The notes beneath the pieces were generated by a model. The model ran no database searches, was not told where the DNA came from, and worked only from the letters and a program-made list of their open reading frames with translations. A stretch of 34,041 nucleotides of DNA from an uncultured Pelagibacteraceae bacterium. Its GTDB lineage: Bacteria > Pseudomonadota > Alphaproteobacteria > Pelagibacterales > Pelagibacteraceae. The DNA is taken from NCBI GenBank assembly GCA_902578175.1, contig CACHBY010000007.1, positions 1 through 34,041 on the forward strand. The letters run 5' to 3'. This document shows positions 1-7,846 of this stretch, piece after piece; positions within the stretch are counted from its first letter, which is position 1, and each line of letters begins with the position of its first letter. Position numbers and translations under genes: made by a program.

Positions 1-1
1 A

Positions 2-46
2 CGTATCAAAAAGCTACAGAGTCAAAGAATTAAAAATAAAAACTAA
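2..46 (+). CDS. Possible 3' end of an upstream plus-strand gene (partial)
   Basis: The first 46 bases read openly in frame 2 and end in TAA at 44-46, giving a basic tail (RIKKLQSQRIKNKN). The stop would interlock with the TAG of the minus-strand FKBP gene at 43-45, the same arrangement as three other convergent pairs in this window. Frame 1 also closes quickly, with TAA at 31-33, so the true frame cannot be settled from this fragment. No family can be assigned. Confidence 0.25.
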   Translation, partial: RIKKLQSQRIKNKN

Positions 47-786
47 TTATAACTTACAAGCGGTTTATTACTTTTTATCCAAGATTGAATTCCGCCATCA
101 AGAACATAAACATTCGTAAAACCTAAATCTTCAGCAAATGCATTGCCTAAAATTTCAGCAGTTTTTCCATCATGACTTATAAAAATTAATTGAATTCCTT
201 GAGACTCAGCACCTGCCAAAGCCCTAACTTTATCCATTAAATAAACATTAAATTTACCATTAATATCAAAAGCTGTTTCTTGAAAAGATCCTTTAATTAC
301 ACCTGTCTTTTTCCATTGATTATCTAGCCTAATATCCAGTGCCACAGCATTTTCTTTTATTAATTTTTCTAGTTTTTCACTGTTAATTTTTTCATAATTA
401 GGACTTAAAACATCCAAAACTTCAAATTCAAAAACTAAATTTGAATTTGGTGGTATCAATTCACCTGCTCCCTTTTCACCATAAGCAAGTTGTGCAGGTA
501 TTCTTATTTTTCTTTTAGACCCTTTATTTGTTCCTATTATTCCTTGTTCAAATCCTGGAATAACTTCCTTCATACCAATTTGAAAAACCAAAGGTTTGTC
601 TTTGCCAACATTTGTATCAAATATTTTTCCATCTTCAAAATACCCCGTATACTCAATTTTAACCCAAGAATGATTTATGACCTTTAATCCATCACCTTTA
701 TTGTCATTTATGATTTCAATATCCTCAGCTAGTATAATGTTGATTTTGAAAAGAATTAAAAAAGTAATTAAAAATATTTTTTTCAT
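43..786 (-). CDS. Exported FKBP-type peptidyl-prolyl isomerase fused to a cysteine-less rhodanese domain
   Basis: The 247-aa protein starts with a signal peptide (basic MKK, hydrophobic core, likely cleavage after ILA near residue 20), so it should act in the periplasm or be membrane-tethered. Residues about 38-126 form a complete FKBP domain with the usual landmarks (YTGYFEDGKIFD, VIPGFE, AYGEKG, LVFEFEVLDV), implying proline cis-trans isomerase activity. Residues about 136-242 resemble a rhodanese domain and end with the typical VYVLDGG...W pattern. The active-site loop normally reading CRSGxR is here SHDGKT (204-209), with Ser in place of Cys, and the whole protein has no cysteine. Sulfur transfer by the classical mechanism is therefore unlikely; a binding or scaffold role is an inference. 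The start codon overlaps the TGA of the upstream monooxygenase (ATGA), indicating co-translation. Confidence 0.88.
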   Translation of the reverse strand: MKKIFLITFLILFKINIILAEDIEIINDNKGDGLKVINHSWVKIEYTGYFEDGKIFDTNVGKDKPLVFQIGMKEVIPGFEQGIIGTNKGSKRKIRIPAQLAYGEKGAGELIPPNSNLVFEFEVLDVLSPNYEKINSEKLEKLIKENAVALDIRLDNQWKKTGVIKGSFQETAFDINGKFNVYLMDKVRALAGAESQGIQLIFISHDGKTAEILGNAFAEDLGFTNVYVLDGGIQSWIKSNKPLVSYN

Positions 787-2381
787 TTAAGAGAAATATA
801 AAATCCCTTATACATTTTTTTCTGAACTTTATTACAGATTTCTCTATACTGAGGCAATCCTGCTGGATAGGGTATAAATGTTTTGGGCTTACCTGGAATA
901 TTGTCACCTTTATACCAAGAATTTTTTGCTTTCATAAAAAGTGATTTATTAGCTAGATTATTAATTTTTTTTACCCAATTTTCAGCTTCTTTATGTCCAG
1001 GTTCGACCGAGAGGCTTTTGGACTTTTCTAAATACTTAAGAAATTCTGAAATCCATTCTACATGTTGTTGGATTTGTGCTGGAACGTTGGTTAATACAGA
1101 TGGGCTTCCTGGTCCAGAGATAATAAAAAAATTTGGAAAATAAGGTATCATTAAACCTAAATATGTCTTCGGACCATTTTTCCAATATTTTTTTAACTTA
1201 ATATTTTTTCTTCCAGTCAAATTTAAAGACAAAATAGGACCTGAAAGTGCATCATAACCTGTTGCAAAAATTATTTTATCAAATTTTAATTCCTCTTTCT
1301 TTGTCTTTATACCATTTTTTGTAATCTTGACTATTGGATTTGTTTTTAAATCGATTAAACGAACATTTCTTTTATTAAATGTCTCAAAATAATCTGTATT
1401 TAAAGTTGGTCTTTTTGAAGTAAATGGATGACCAAAGTCTGTAAGTTGTTTTGCAACATGTTTGTCTTTAACTATATTGTTTATTTTTTCTTTTATATAA
1501 TTAGAAACTATTTTATTAGCATCTAATTTTTTAGTTATATCACTAAAGCATGCTCGAAATGACAAACCACCATCTAACCATGCCTTTTCTAGAATATTTA
1601 ATCTTTTTCTCTCATTAAAATCAAAAATAGATTTTTTTGAAAATTTAAATGCATGCCCACCAGGCGTCTTTGTAAGTAAATTTTTAATTTGTTTATAATT
1701 TTTTTTAGTATTTTTAATAAATGCTTTTGTGAGTTTTTTATTCCTTGCAGGAACACTATAATTAGGTGTCCTTTGAAATACTGTGAGTAATTTTGCAGAT
1801 TTTGCGACAATTGGAGCAATTTGTATACCACTTGATCCAGTTCCAATTTGAGCAACTTTTTGATTTTTAAAACTTATTTTTTTATCTGGCCACCTCCCAC
1901 TATGATACCATTCTCCTTTAAAGCTTTTAATACCCTTAATATTTGGTACATTTGCTGCAGATAATGATCCAACTGCACTTATCAAATATTTGCAATAAAA
2001 TACTTTTTTTTTATTTGTTTTTACTCTCCATAGATTTTTTTTATCTAAATAATCAGCTGAAATGACCTTGTTGTTAAAAATTATATTCTTTCTTAGTCTA
2101 AGTTTTTTATCTACATATTTGAGATAACTTAAAATTTCTTTTTGTTTAGGATATCTCTCTTTCCATTTCCAATTTTTGTAAATATCTTCAGAAAAAGTAT
2201 AGCAATAAATATGACTTTCAGTATCACATCTGGAACCTGGATATTTATTCCAATACCAAGTCCCTCCTATGTCCTTACCTTCTTCAATAACAAGAGTTTT
2301 TAAACCTAATTGATCTCTACATTTATGTAACTGATAAAGGCCAGAAAAACCTGCTCCTATAATTATTGCGTCTAAATACAA
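783..2381 (-). CDS. Baeyer-Villiger-type flavin-containing monooxygenase
   Basis: This 532-aa protein belongs to the class B flavoprotein monooxygenases, which use FAD and NADPH to insert oxygen next to a carbonyl or onto a heteroatom. The FAD-binding GAGFSG is at 9-14 and the second, NADPH-type motif GTGSSG at 180-185. Between them lies FKGEWYHSGRWP (154-165), which fits the Baeyer-Villiger fingerprint FxGxxxHxxxWP well. The early GGTWYWNKYPGSRCD segment is also typical of cyclohexanone or phenylacetone monooxygenase relatives. The substrate cannot be read from the sequence. The gene begins 8 bp after the stop of the PhyH-type dioxygenase and overlaps the FKBP start, so the three genes form one likely operon. 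An S- or N-oxygenating activity is an alternative. Confidence 0.87.
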   Translation of the reverse strand: MYLDAIIIGAGFSGLYQLHKCRDQLGLKTLVIEEGKDIGGTWYWNKYPGSRCDTESHIYCYTFSEDIYKNWKWKERYPKQKEILSYLKYVDKKLRLRKNIIFNNKVISADYLDKKNLWRVKTNKKKVFYCKYLISAVGSLSAANVPNIKGIKSFKGEWYHSGRWPDKKISFKNQKVAQIGTGSSGIQIAPIVAKSAKLLTVFQRTPNYSVPARNKKLTKAFIKNTKKNYKQIKNLLTKTPGGHAFKFSKKSIFDFNERKRLNILEKAWLDGGLSFRACFSDITKKLDANKIVSNYIKEKINNIVKDKHVAKQLTDFGHPFTSKRPTLNTDYFETFNKRNVRLIDLKTNPIVKITKNGIKTKKEELKFDKIIFATGYDALSGPILSLNLTGRKNIKLKKYWKNGPKTYLGLMIPYFPNFFIISGPGSPSVLTNVPAQIQQHVEWISEFLKYLEKSKSLSVEPGHKEAENWVKKINNLANKSLFMKAKNSWYKGDNIPGKPKTFIPYPAGLPQYREICNKVQKKMYKGFYISLK

Positions 2382-2389
2382 ATTTTTAA

Positions 2390-3151
2390 TTAAATTGTGT
2401 GGTTTTTAAAAATTTTACTTCCACCTTTGTTTTCACCACTGAGTAAATGTAACTCTCTTTGAAGTGAATAACCTACTTTGTCTTCTATGGTTTTTGCACC
2501 CACATGATCAAAAAAAGATGTAGCTGGCATATATCTATACGTAAGTCCCGCTCTTCTTTTTCCAGAATTATTTGCTCTGGATCCATGAAATAAATAAACA
2601 TCATGCATTGAGAACATTCCTGGCTTTAGATGGACTGATTTTGCTTGATCTTTAATTTCATCAATATTTTTTAAAGTTTGATTCAAGGTAACATTCGTAG
2701 ACTCTAGTGTATTGTGCTCAGCTAACTTTTTATCTAAATGTGAGCCTGGTATATATTGTAGTGGACCATTTTCTTCTGTAACTTCATCAATTGATAACCA
2801 AACAGTTACTGACTCCAATGGTTTTATAGGCCAGTATTCACCATCTTGGTGCCAAGGTGTTTCTTTGCCATTTTTTTCTTTTTTACAAAATAATGATGAC
2901 CCCCAAAGAATTATATCTTCTCCAATTAATTGCTTAACCTCTTGTATTATTTCTGGATACATTGCAAATTCCAAAAATTTACCGTCTCTCTCATACAAAC
3001 CACTGACAAATTCATTATTTTCACCTTTATGATCTTCAAGATATTTATCTAAGGCTGAATTTAAATCTTTTATTTTATCAGAGGATAATTGAGTTGAGCT
3101 TTTTACTAAACCATCATTGTTGTAAGTCTTAATTTGATCAACCGAAAGCAT
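2390..3151 (-). CDS. Phytanoyl-CoA dioxygenase (PhyH) family protein
   Basis: This 253-aa protein has the Fe(II)/2-oxoglutarate dioxygenase facial triad: H101 and D103 in WHQDGEYW, and H189 in LFHGSRANNSG, followed by an Arg pair (199-200) that could bind 2-oxoglutarate. The surrounding text (VTVWLSIDEVTEENGPLQYIPGSH) is typical of the PhyH family, which hydroxylates small organic acids, acyl groups, compatible solutes or phosphonates. The specific substrate is not evident. It is the first gene of the minus-strand trio with the flavin monooxygenase and the FKBP-rhodanese protein. Its ATG lies only about 6 bp from a good -10 element, so its transcript may have little or no leader. Confidence 0.85.
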   Translation of the reverse strand: MLSVDQIKTYNNDGLVKSSTQLSSDKIKDLNSALDKYLEDHKGENNEFVSGLYERDGKFLEFAMYPEIIQEVKQLIGEDIILWGSSLFCKKEKNGKETPWHQDGEYWPIKPLESVTVWLSIDEVTEENGPLQYIPGSHLDKKLAEHNTLESTNVTLNQTLKNIDEIKDQAKSVHLKPGMFSMHDVYLFHGSRANNSGKRRAGLTYRYMPATSFFDHVGAKTIEDKVGYSLQRELHLLSGENKGGSKIFKNHTI

Positions 3152-3156
3152 AATAA

Positions 3157-3185
3157 AACATATTTAATATTTGTTTTATTGTCAA
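3157..3185 (-). promoter_or_regulatory. Candidate sigma-70 promoter of the phyH-monooxygenase operon
   Basis: On the minus strand a consensus TTGACA (plus 3180-3185) is followed after exactly 17 bp by TATGTT (plus 3157-3162). Transcription would start around 3149-3152, at or next to the ATG at 3149-3151, predicting a leaderless or nearly leaderless mRNA. The -35 box overlaps that of the divergent plus-strand promoter. This was assigned by pattern only. Confidence 0.5.
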
Positions 3186-3208
3186 ATTTTAAGTTTAATA
3201 AATATATA
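3179..3208 (+). promoter_or_regulatory. Candidate sigma-70 promoter of the panB-like/GMC operon
   Basis: TTGTCA at 3179-3184 is followed after 18 bp by TATATA at 3203-3208; TATAAA at 3207-3212 is an alternative -10. This leaves a leader of roughly 25-30 nt before the ATG at 3244. The -35 box shares bases with the divergent TTGACA, so the two operons may compete for RNA polymerase. Confidence 0.42.
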
Positions 3209-3243
3209 TAAAGTCTATATTTATTTTTTGCTAATAATTCAAA

Positions 3244-4062
3244 ATGAAAAATATTTATACTTGGTCAGCCAAATCTACACAACGAAATCTCACAATTGCT
3301 GATCTTAAATCTTTCAAAGGAAAAAAAAAATTTACTCAAGTTAGAGCAAATACATTTGATGAAGCCTTTGCAGCAGAAGAAGCTGGTATTGATATGGTTG
3401 TTGCAAATGCAAAAAATATTATTGAAGTTAGAAAAGGTTCAAATAATTTATTCTTAACAGCGTCATTATTTTGGGAGGAATTTGTTACTAAAGAAGAAAT
3501 TTTAAAAGGTGCGTTTAAAGCATTAGAAAATGGAGCTGACGCAATTTTTACTCCGAGAAACACTGAAGTTATAGAAATGTTATCTAATGAAGATATTCCT
3601 GTAATGGGTCATCTTGGTTTAGTACCAAGAAAATCATCTTGGTTTGGTGGTTTAAGAGCTATCGGCAAAACCCCAAAAGAAGCTCATGAACTTTTCCAAA
3701 AATTCAAAGATTTAGAAAATGCAGGAGCTTTCGCAGTAGAGGGTGAGGTTATACCAGAAAATGTAATGAAAGAAATTTCAGATAGAACAAGCATGATAAC
3801 TGTGTCTATGGGTTCAGGTAAAAAAACTGATGTTATATATTTGTTTATGGAAGATATTTGTGGAGATAATCTAATTCCCCCTAGACATGCAAAAGCATAT
3901 GGAAATTTATTAAAACTCAAACAACAAGTAAATATTGAAAGATTAAAAGCATTAAAAGCTTTTAAAAAAGATGCATTAAGTGGAAAATTCCCTCAAAAAA
4001 AACAATCAGTAAGTATAAGCAACCAAGAATTTAAAAAATTTTTAAATTTATTGAATTCATAG
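3244..4062 (+). CDS. Divergent PanB-like (ketopantoate hydroxymethyltransferase family) protein
   Basis: This 272-aa protein aligns over its length with 3-methyl-2-oxobutanoate hydroxymethyltransferase, a TIM-barrel enzyme of pantothenate synthesis. Visible matches are the EEAGID segment (45-50), MGHLGLVPR (121-129), the LENAGAFAVEGEVIPE segment with a Glu (168) at the catalytic position, and the C-terminal GKFP. The hallmark VGDS loop is replaced by VANAKN (53-58), and the region that supplies the second metal-binding Asp (DMPFGS in true PanB) reads TASLFWEEF. Both usual Mg2+ ligands therefore appear to be lost. The protein probably catalyses a different reaction, or is a PanB only in ancestry. 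It heads a plus-strand run and is followed after 34 bp by a GMC oxidoreductase. The exact function is unknown. Confidence 0.7.
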   Translation: MKNIYTWSAKSTQRNLTIADLKSFKGKKKFTQVRANTFDEAFAAEEAGIDMVVANAKNIIEVRKGSNNLFLTASLFWEEFVTKEEILKGAFKALENGADAIFTPRNTEVIEMLSNEDIPVMGHLGLVPRKSSWFGGLRAIGKTPKEAHELFQKFKDLENAGAFAVEGEVIPENVMKEISDRTSMITVSMGSGKKTDVIYLFMEDICGDNLIPPRHAKAYGNLLKLKQQVNIERLKALKAFKKDALSGKFPQKKQSVSISNQEFKKFLNLLNS

Positions 4063-4096
4063 ATTATTTAATTTTTTTACTTTATAAGCAATTGAA

Positions 4097-5707
4097 ATGG
4101 AAATCTTTGATTATATAATTCTTGGTGGGGGATCAGCTGGTTGTGTTCTGGCAAATAGACTGTCTGCAAATCCTAAAAATAAAGTATTGCTTCTTGAAGC
4201 TGGTGGTAAAGATACTTATCCATGGATCCATATTCCAGTTGGTTACTTTAAAACGATGCATAATCCAAAAGTAGATTGGTGTTTTAAAACTGAACCTGAT
4301 GAAAAAATGAACAATAGATCGATTAGATATCCAAGAGGTAAAACGCTTGGAGGAAGTTCCTCTATCAATGGTCTTTTGTGGATAAGAGGACAAAGTGAGG
4401 ATTATAATATTTGGCGCCAGTTAGGTAATACAGGCTGGGGTTGGAATGATGTTCTGCCCTATTTTTTAAAATCAGAAAATAATGAATTAGGTAAAGGTGA
4501 GTTTCACAATGACAGTGGTCCGATTACAGTAGCAAATAAAAAAATTAATTTAAAGCTACTTGATGAATTTCAAAATGCCGCTGAAGAATATGGAATACCG
4601 AAAACAAATGATTTTAATACTGGAGATAATACTGGTGTAGGTTTTTTTCAATTTACAACAAGTTTTAATAAAACTGGTTTAAAGTTAAGATGTAGTGCCG
4701 CAAAAGGATATTTAAATCCAGTAAAAAAGAGGTCAAATCTTAAGATTGTTGTAAAAGCTCACGTACAAAAAATAAATTTTGAAGGAAAGAAAGCTATTGG
4801 CGCTAGCTATTATAAAGGTGATAAGCTTGTTGAAGTAAAAGCTAATAAAGAAATAATTTTATCTGCTGGTGCTATTGGTTCGCCCCATATTCTTCAAGTA
4901 TCAGGCATAGGAAATAAAGAAAAACTAAAAAAACTTGGTATTGATATAGTGCATGAGTCTAATGGTGTAGGGATGAATTTGCAGGATCATTTAATGTTTA
5001 GGCCAGTTTACAAAGTAAAAAATTTAAAATCTTTAAATAGAAAAGTTGAAAGTTTAATTGGTAGGTTTATGATGGGACTTGAGTATATTTTTAACCAAAG
5101 TGGGCCTGTTACTATGGGTGCAAGTCAGGTTTGTGGTTTTGTTAAAAGCGATCCATCTAGAGCAACTCCAAATTTACAGTTTCACGTTTCACCAGTAAGT
5201 ACTGATATATTAGGAGTAACCCCTATGCATGATTTTGAAGGAATAACTCCTACTGTCGCAAATATTAGACCCACAAGCCGAGGTGAAATAAATATAGTTA
5301 GCTCTGACAGTCGAGTTTATCCAAAAATTAAAATGAATTATTTATCAACTGACGAGGACAGAAAAGTTGCAGCAACTGGTTTAAAAATAATTCGTAAAAT
5401 TATGTTAGAGACAGAGACTTTTAAAAAATATGAACCAGAAGAATATAGACCAGGTGCTCATATAACTGATGATGAGGAATTGGTAAAAGAAGGTTCAAAT
5501 TTTACTCAGACAATATTTCACCCAGTTGGAACGTGTAAAATGGGTCAGGATGAAATGTCAGTTGTTGATGAAAAACTAAAAGTAAGAGGTATTGATAATC
5601 TTAGAGTAATAGATGCCTCTATAATGCCCAATATAACCTCTGGAAATACTAATGCACCTACAATAATGATTGCAGAAAAAGGTGCTGACATGATACTAGA
5701 GCATTAA
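4097..5707 (+). CDS. GMC-family FAD-dependent oxidoreductase (choline dehydrogenase-like)
   Basis: This 536-aa protein is a full-length glucose-methanol-choline oxidoreductase, which oxidises alcohol groups to aldehydes using FAD. The N-terminal dinucleotide fold carries GGGSAG (10-15) and ends in LLLEAGG. The first GMC signature appears around residues 78-95 (PRGKTLGGSSSINGLLWIRG). Near the C terminus are the catalytic His475 in FHPVGTCKMG and the second catalytic position around Asn517/519 in SGNTNAP. It is closest in style to choline and related alcohol dehydrogenases, but no BetB partner is nearby and the substrate is not assignable. Its TAA overlaps the ATG of the TerC gene by one base (TAATG). 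Confidence 0.88.
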   Translation: MEIFDYIILGGGSAGCVLANRLSANPKNKVLLLEAGGKDTYPWIHIPVGYFKTMHNPKVDWCFKTEPDEKMNNRSIRYPRGKTLGGSSSINGLLWIRGQSEDYNIWRQLGNTGWGWNDVLPYFLKSENNELGKGEFHNDSGPITVANKKINLKLLDEFQNAAEEYGIPKTNDFNTGDNTGVGFFQFTTSFNKTGLKLRCSAAKGYLNPVKKRSNLKIVVKAHVQKINFEGKKAIGASYYKGDKLVEVKANKEIILSAGAIGSPHILQVSGIGNKEKLKKLGIDIVHESNGVGMNLQDHLMFRPVYKVKNLKSLNRKVESLIGRFMMGLEYIFNQSGPVTMGASQVCGFVKSDPSRATPNLQFHVSPVSTDILGVTPMHDFEGITPTVANIRPTSRGEINIVSSDSRVYPKIKMNYLSTDEDRKVAATGLKIIRKIMLETETFKKYEPEEYRPGAHITDDEELVKEGSNFTQTIFHPVGTCKMGQDEMSVVDEKLKVRGIDNLRVIDASIMPNITSGNTNAPTIMIAEKGADMILEH

Positions 5708-6300
5708 TGTTTGCGGAATATTTTACACCAGAACAAATTGCTATTTTAACTCAAATTATTTTTATAGATTTAGTTCTAGCTGGTGACAATGCCATTATAA
5801 TTGGAATGGTAGCTTCAAAATTTCCACTAGAGCAAAGAAAGAAAGTTATATTTTGGGGTATCGGTGGTGCAGTAATATTAAGAATTATATTAACGTTACT
5901 AACAGCTTATTTGTTACAAATTACTGGACTAAGACTTATTGGCGGAATTTTACTTCTCTATATTGTTTACAAACTGTATGTTGATGTAATTAAAGGATCA
6001 GACTCAGAAGAAAACATAAAAGTAGATAACTCGAGCTTTTTAAAAGCTATTTGGACTGTGTTACTTGCTGATTTTACCATGAGTTTAGATAATGTTTTAG
6101 GTGTAGCTGGTGCTGCAGGAGATCATTATGGACTACTTGTATTTGGATTAGTTCTTTCAATAGTTTTAATGGCAACAGCTGCAACATTAATTTCTGGATG
6201 GATTAAAAAATACAAATGGATTGCGTGGGTTGGGTTATTGGCAATATTAATAGTAGCTGTTGAGTTGATTTATACAGATATTAAAATAATATTCTTTTAA
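5707..6300 (+). CDS. TerC/YjbE-family integral membrane protein
   Basis: This 197-aa very hydrophobic protein has about six or seven membrane segments and the two conserved acidic motifs of the TerC family, LAGDNAIII near residues 24-32 and TMSLDNVLGVAG near 125-136. TerC relatives are linked to metal-ion homeostasis, including manganese export, and to tellurium resistance in some bacteria. Which ion this one handles cannot be read. Its start overlaps the GMC stop and its stop overlaps the SDR start, each by one base, so it should be translated in concert with two oxidoreductases. There is no room for a riboswitch directly upstream. Confidence 0.82.
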   Translation: MFAEYFTPEQIAILTQIIFIDLVLAGDNAIIIGMVASKFPLEQRKKVIFWGIGGAVILRIILTLLTAYLLQITGLRLIGGILLLYIVYKLYVDVIKGSDSEENIKVDNSSFLKAIWTVLLADFTMSLDNVLGVAGAAGDHYGLLVFGLVLSIVLMATAATLISGWIKKYKWIAWVGLLAILIVAVELIYTDIKIIFF

Positions 6301-7058
6301 TGTATCTTCAAAAAATTAATCTTAAAAATAAGTATGCACTTGTAACTGGTGCTGGAAAAGGACTTGGAAGAGCTTGTTCTATTGCACTGGCAGAAGCTGG
6401 TGCAACTGTAATAGGATTAAGCAGAACACACTCTGATTTAAATAAATTAGAAAAGGATATTAAAAAAATTAAAGGCAAAGTAATTAAAGTTCCTTGTGAT
6501 GTAATGAATTATCAAGAACTAAAAACAAAATTAGAAAAAATCAAAATTATAGATGTCTTAGTAAACAATGCTGGGACTAATATTCCTGAGCCTTTCCATA
6601 AAATCAAACAAAAGAGTATGAATTATCTGGTAGATTTAAATCTGAAAGCTGCATTCAACGTGGCTCAATTAGTCGTAAAAAAAATGTTAAAAAATAAAAA
6701 AAGACCTGGCTCTATTATCAATATGTCTTCTCAATTAGGTCATGTTGGCATGAGTGGAAGGAATGTTTACAATATGACTAAATTTGGAATTGAAGGTTTA
6801 ACAAAGGGTATGGGTGTAGAGTTAGCTAAAAGAAATATAAGAGTTAATACCGTTGCTCCTACGTTTGTTGAAACACCAATGGTTAAAAATTTCTTTAAAA
6901 ATAAAAAATTTAAAAAACTAGCCCTTGGAAATATTCCAATGGGAAAAGCCGCATCTGAAAGTGATGTAGCAACAACAGTTTGTTTCTTAGCCTCACCTGC
7001 TTCCTCAATGATAACCGGAACATCAATTATAATAGACGGTGGATGGACAGCTCAGTAA
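6300..7058 (+). CDS. Short-chain dehydrogenase/reductase (SDR)
   Basis: This 252-aa classical SDR has the cofactor motif TGAGKGLG (16-23), NNAG (89-92) and the catalytic Ser144-Tyr157-Lys161, with the usual 13- and 4-residue spacings. The C-terminal TGTSIIIDGGW stretch is also family-typical. It would oxidise or reduce an alcohol/ketone pair with NAD(P)H. By overall look it resembles gluconate-5-dehydrogenase or 3-oxoacyl-ACP reductase-like SDRs, but the substrate is not assignable. Translational coupling to the GMC-TerC pair suggests a shared pathway (inference). The gene end overlaps the start of the M23 peptidase gene. Confidence 0.87.
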   Translation: MYLQKINLKNKYALVTGAGKGLGRACSIALAEAGATVIGLSRTHSDLNKLEKDIKKIKGKVIKVPCDVMNYQELKTKLEKIKIIDVLVNNAGTNIPEPFHKIKQKSMNYLVDLNLKAAFNVAQLVVKKMLKNKKRPGSIINMSSQLGHVGMSGRNVYNMTKFGIEGLTKGMGVELAKRNIRVNTVAPTFVETPMVKNFFKNKKFKKLALGNIPMGKAASESDVATTVCFLASPASSMITGTSIIIDGGWTAQ

Positions 7059-7846
7059 TAAATAGATTTTTTCTAATATTTTTCTTTTTTTTTTCAACTG
7101 CAAACGCGATAGAATTTCAGGGTAAATTCTTACAAGGTCATTTTATTTTAGGAAAAACAAACCCTGATGCTAAAATAATTGTTGGAAAAAAAGAAGTAAG
7201 GGTATCAAAGGATGGTTTTTTCGTTTTTGGTATTGATAGAGATCAAAAATATGATCTTACTTTTACAAAAATTTTTGATGAAAAAAAAACCACAATAACT
7301 AAAAAAGTTTTAAAAAGAAAATACAACATTCAAAGAATAGATGGCTTGGAAGAAAGCAAAGTAACTCCACCTGAATCAGTTTATAAAAGAATAAAAAAAG
7401 AAAATTATGCAATTGGTGAAGCAAGAGCGATTAATTCTGAATTACAGTTTTTTAAACAAAAATTTATAATGCCTGTTGAGGGTATAATTAGTGGAGTTTA
7501 TGGTAGTCAAAGAATTTTAAACGGCAAACCTAGATGGCCGCATTATGGAATCGATATAGCAGCAAAACAAGGAACAATGATTAAATCATCAGGTTCGGGA
7601 AAAGTTACAATGGCTGAGGATGATTTATATTATACCGGTGGTACAGTAATTATGGATCACGGCCATGGTATTTCAACAATATATTCACATTTAGAAAATG
7701 TTTTAGTTTCTGTGGGAGATTTAATTAATCAAGGAGATGTTATTGGAACAGTGGGGTCGACTGGAAGATCAACAGGACCTCATCTTGATTTTAGAATTAA
7801 TTGGTTTCAAACTAGATTAGATCCATTGTCTGTTTTGGAAAATTAA
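7043..7846 (+). CDS. Exported M23-family (LytM-type) metallopeptidase
   Basis: This 267-aa protein is read from the ATG at 7043. The frame is open further upstream to 6980, but only from 7043 does it begin with a clean signal peptide: a short polar start, then FFLIFFFFFSTANA with likely cleavage near residue 22. The C-terminal half is a complete M23 domain with zinc ligands H167 and D171 (HYGIDIAA), H216 in the IYSHLEN segment, and H247 in HLDFR. Such enzymes cut or regulate cutting of peptidoglycan cross-links in the periplasm. The gene overlaps the last 16 bp of the SDR gene, and its TAA shares a TTAA with the stop of the convergent LysE gene. Confidence 0.88.
   Translation: MDSSVINRFFLIFFFFFSTANAIEFQGKFLQGHFILGKTNPDAKIIVGKKEVRVSKDGFFVFGIDRDQKYDLTFTKIFDEKKTTITKKVLKRKYNIQRIDGLEESKVTPPESVYKRIKKENYAIGEARAINSELQFFKQKFIMPVEGIISGVYGSQRILNGKPRWPHYGIDIAAKQGTMIKSSGSGKVTMAEDDLYYTGGTVIMDHGHGISTIYSHLENVLVSVGDLINQGDVIGTVGSTGRSTGPHLDFRINWFQTRLDPLSVLEN

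Noticed and set aside
883..1143. Plus-strand open frame antisense to the flavin monooxygenase
   Set aside because: It is fully inside a gene with intact conserved motifs and has no family features or start signals. The same holds for antisense frames in xsc, panB-like, GMC, aprA, aprB and pabB.
5600..5710. Possible manganese (yybP-ykoY) riboswitch before the TerC gene
   Set aside because: The gene starts inside the GMC stop codon, so there is no leader to hold one.
6980..7042. Upstream extension of the M23 peptidase frame
   Set aside because: It lies inside the SDR gene and would bury the signal peptide; the ATG at 7043 gives a clean export signal.
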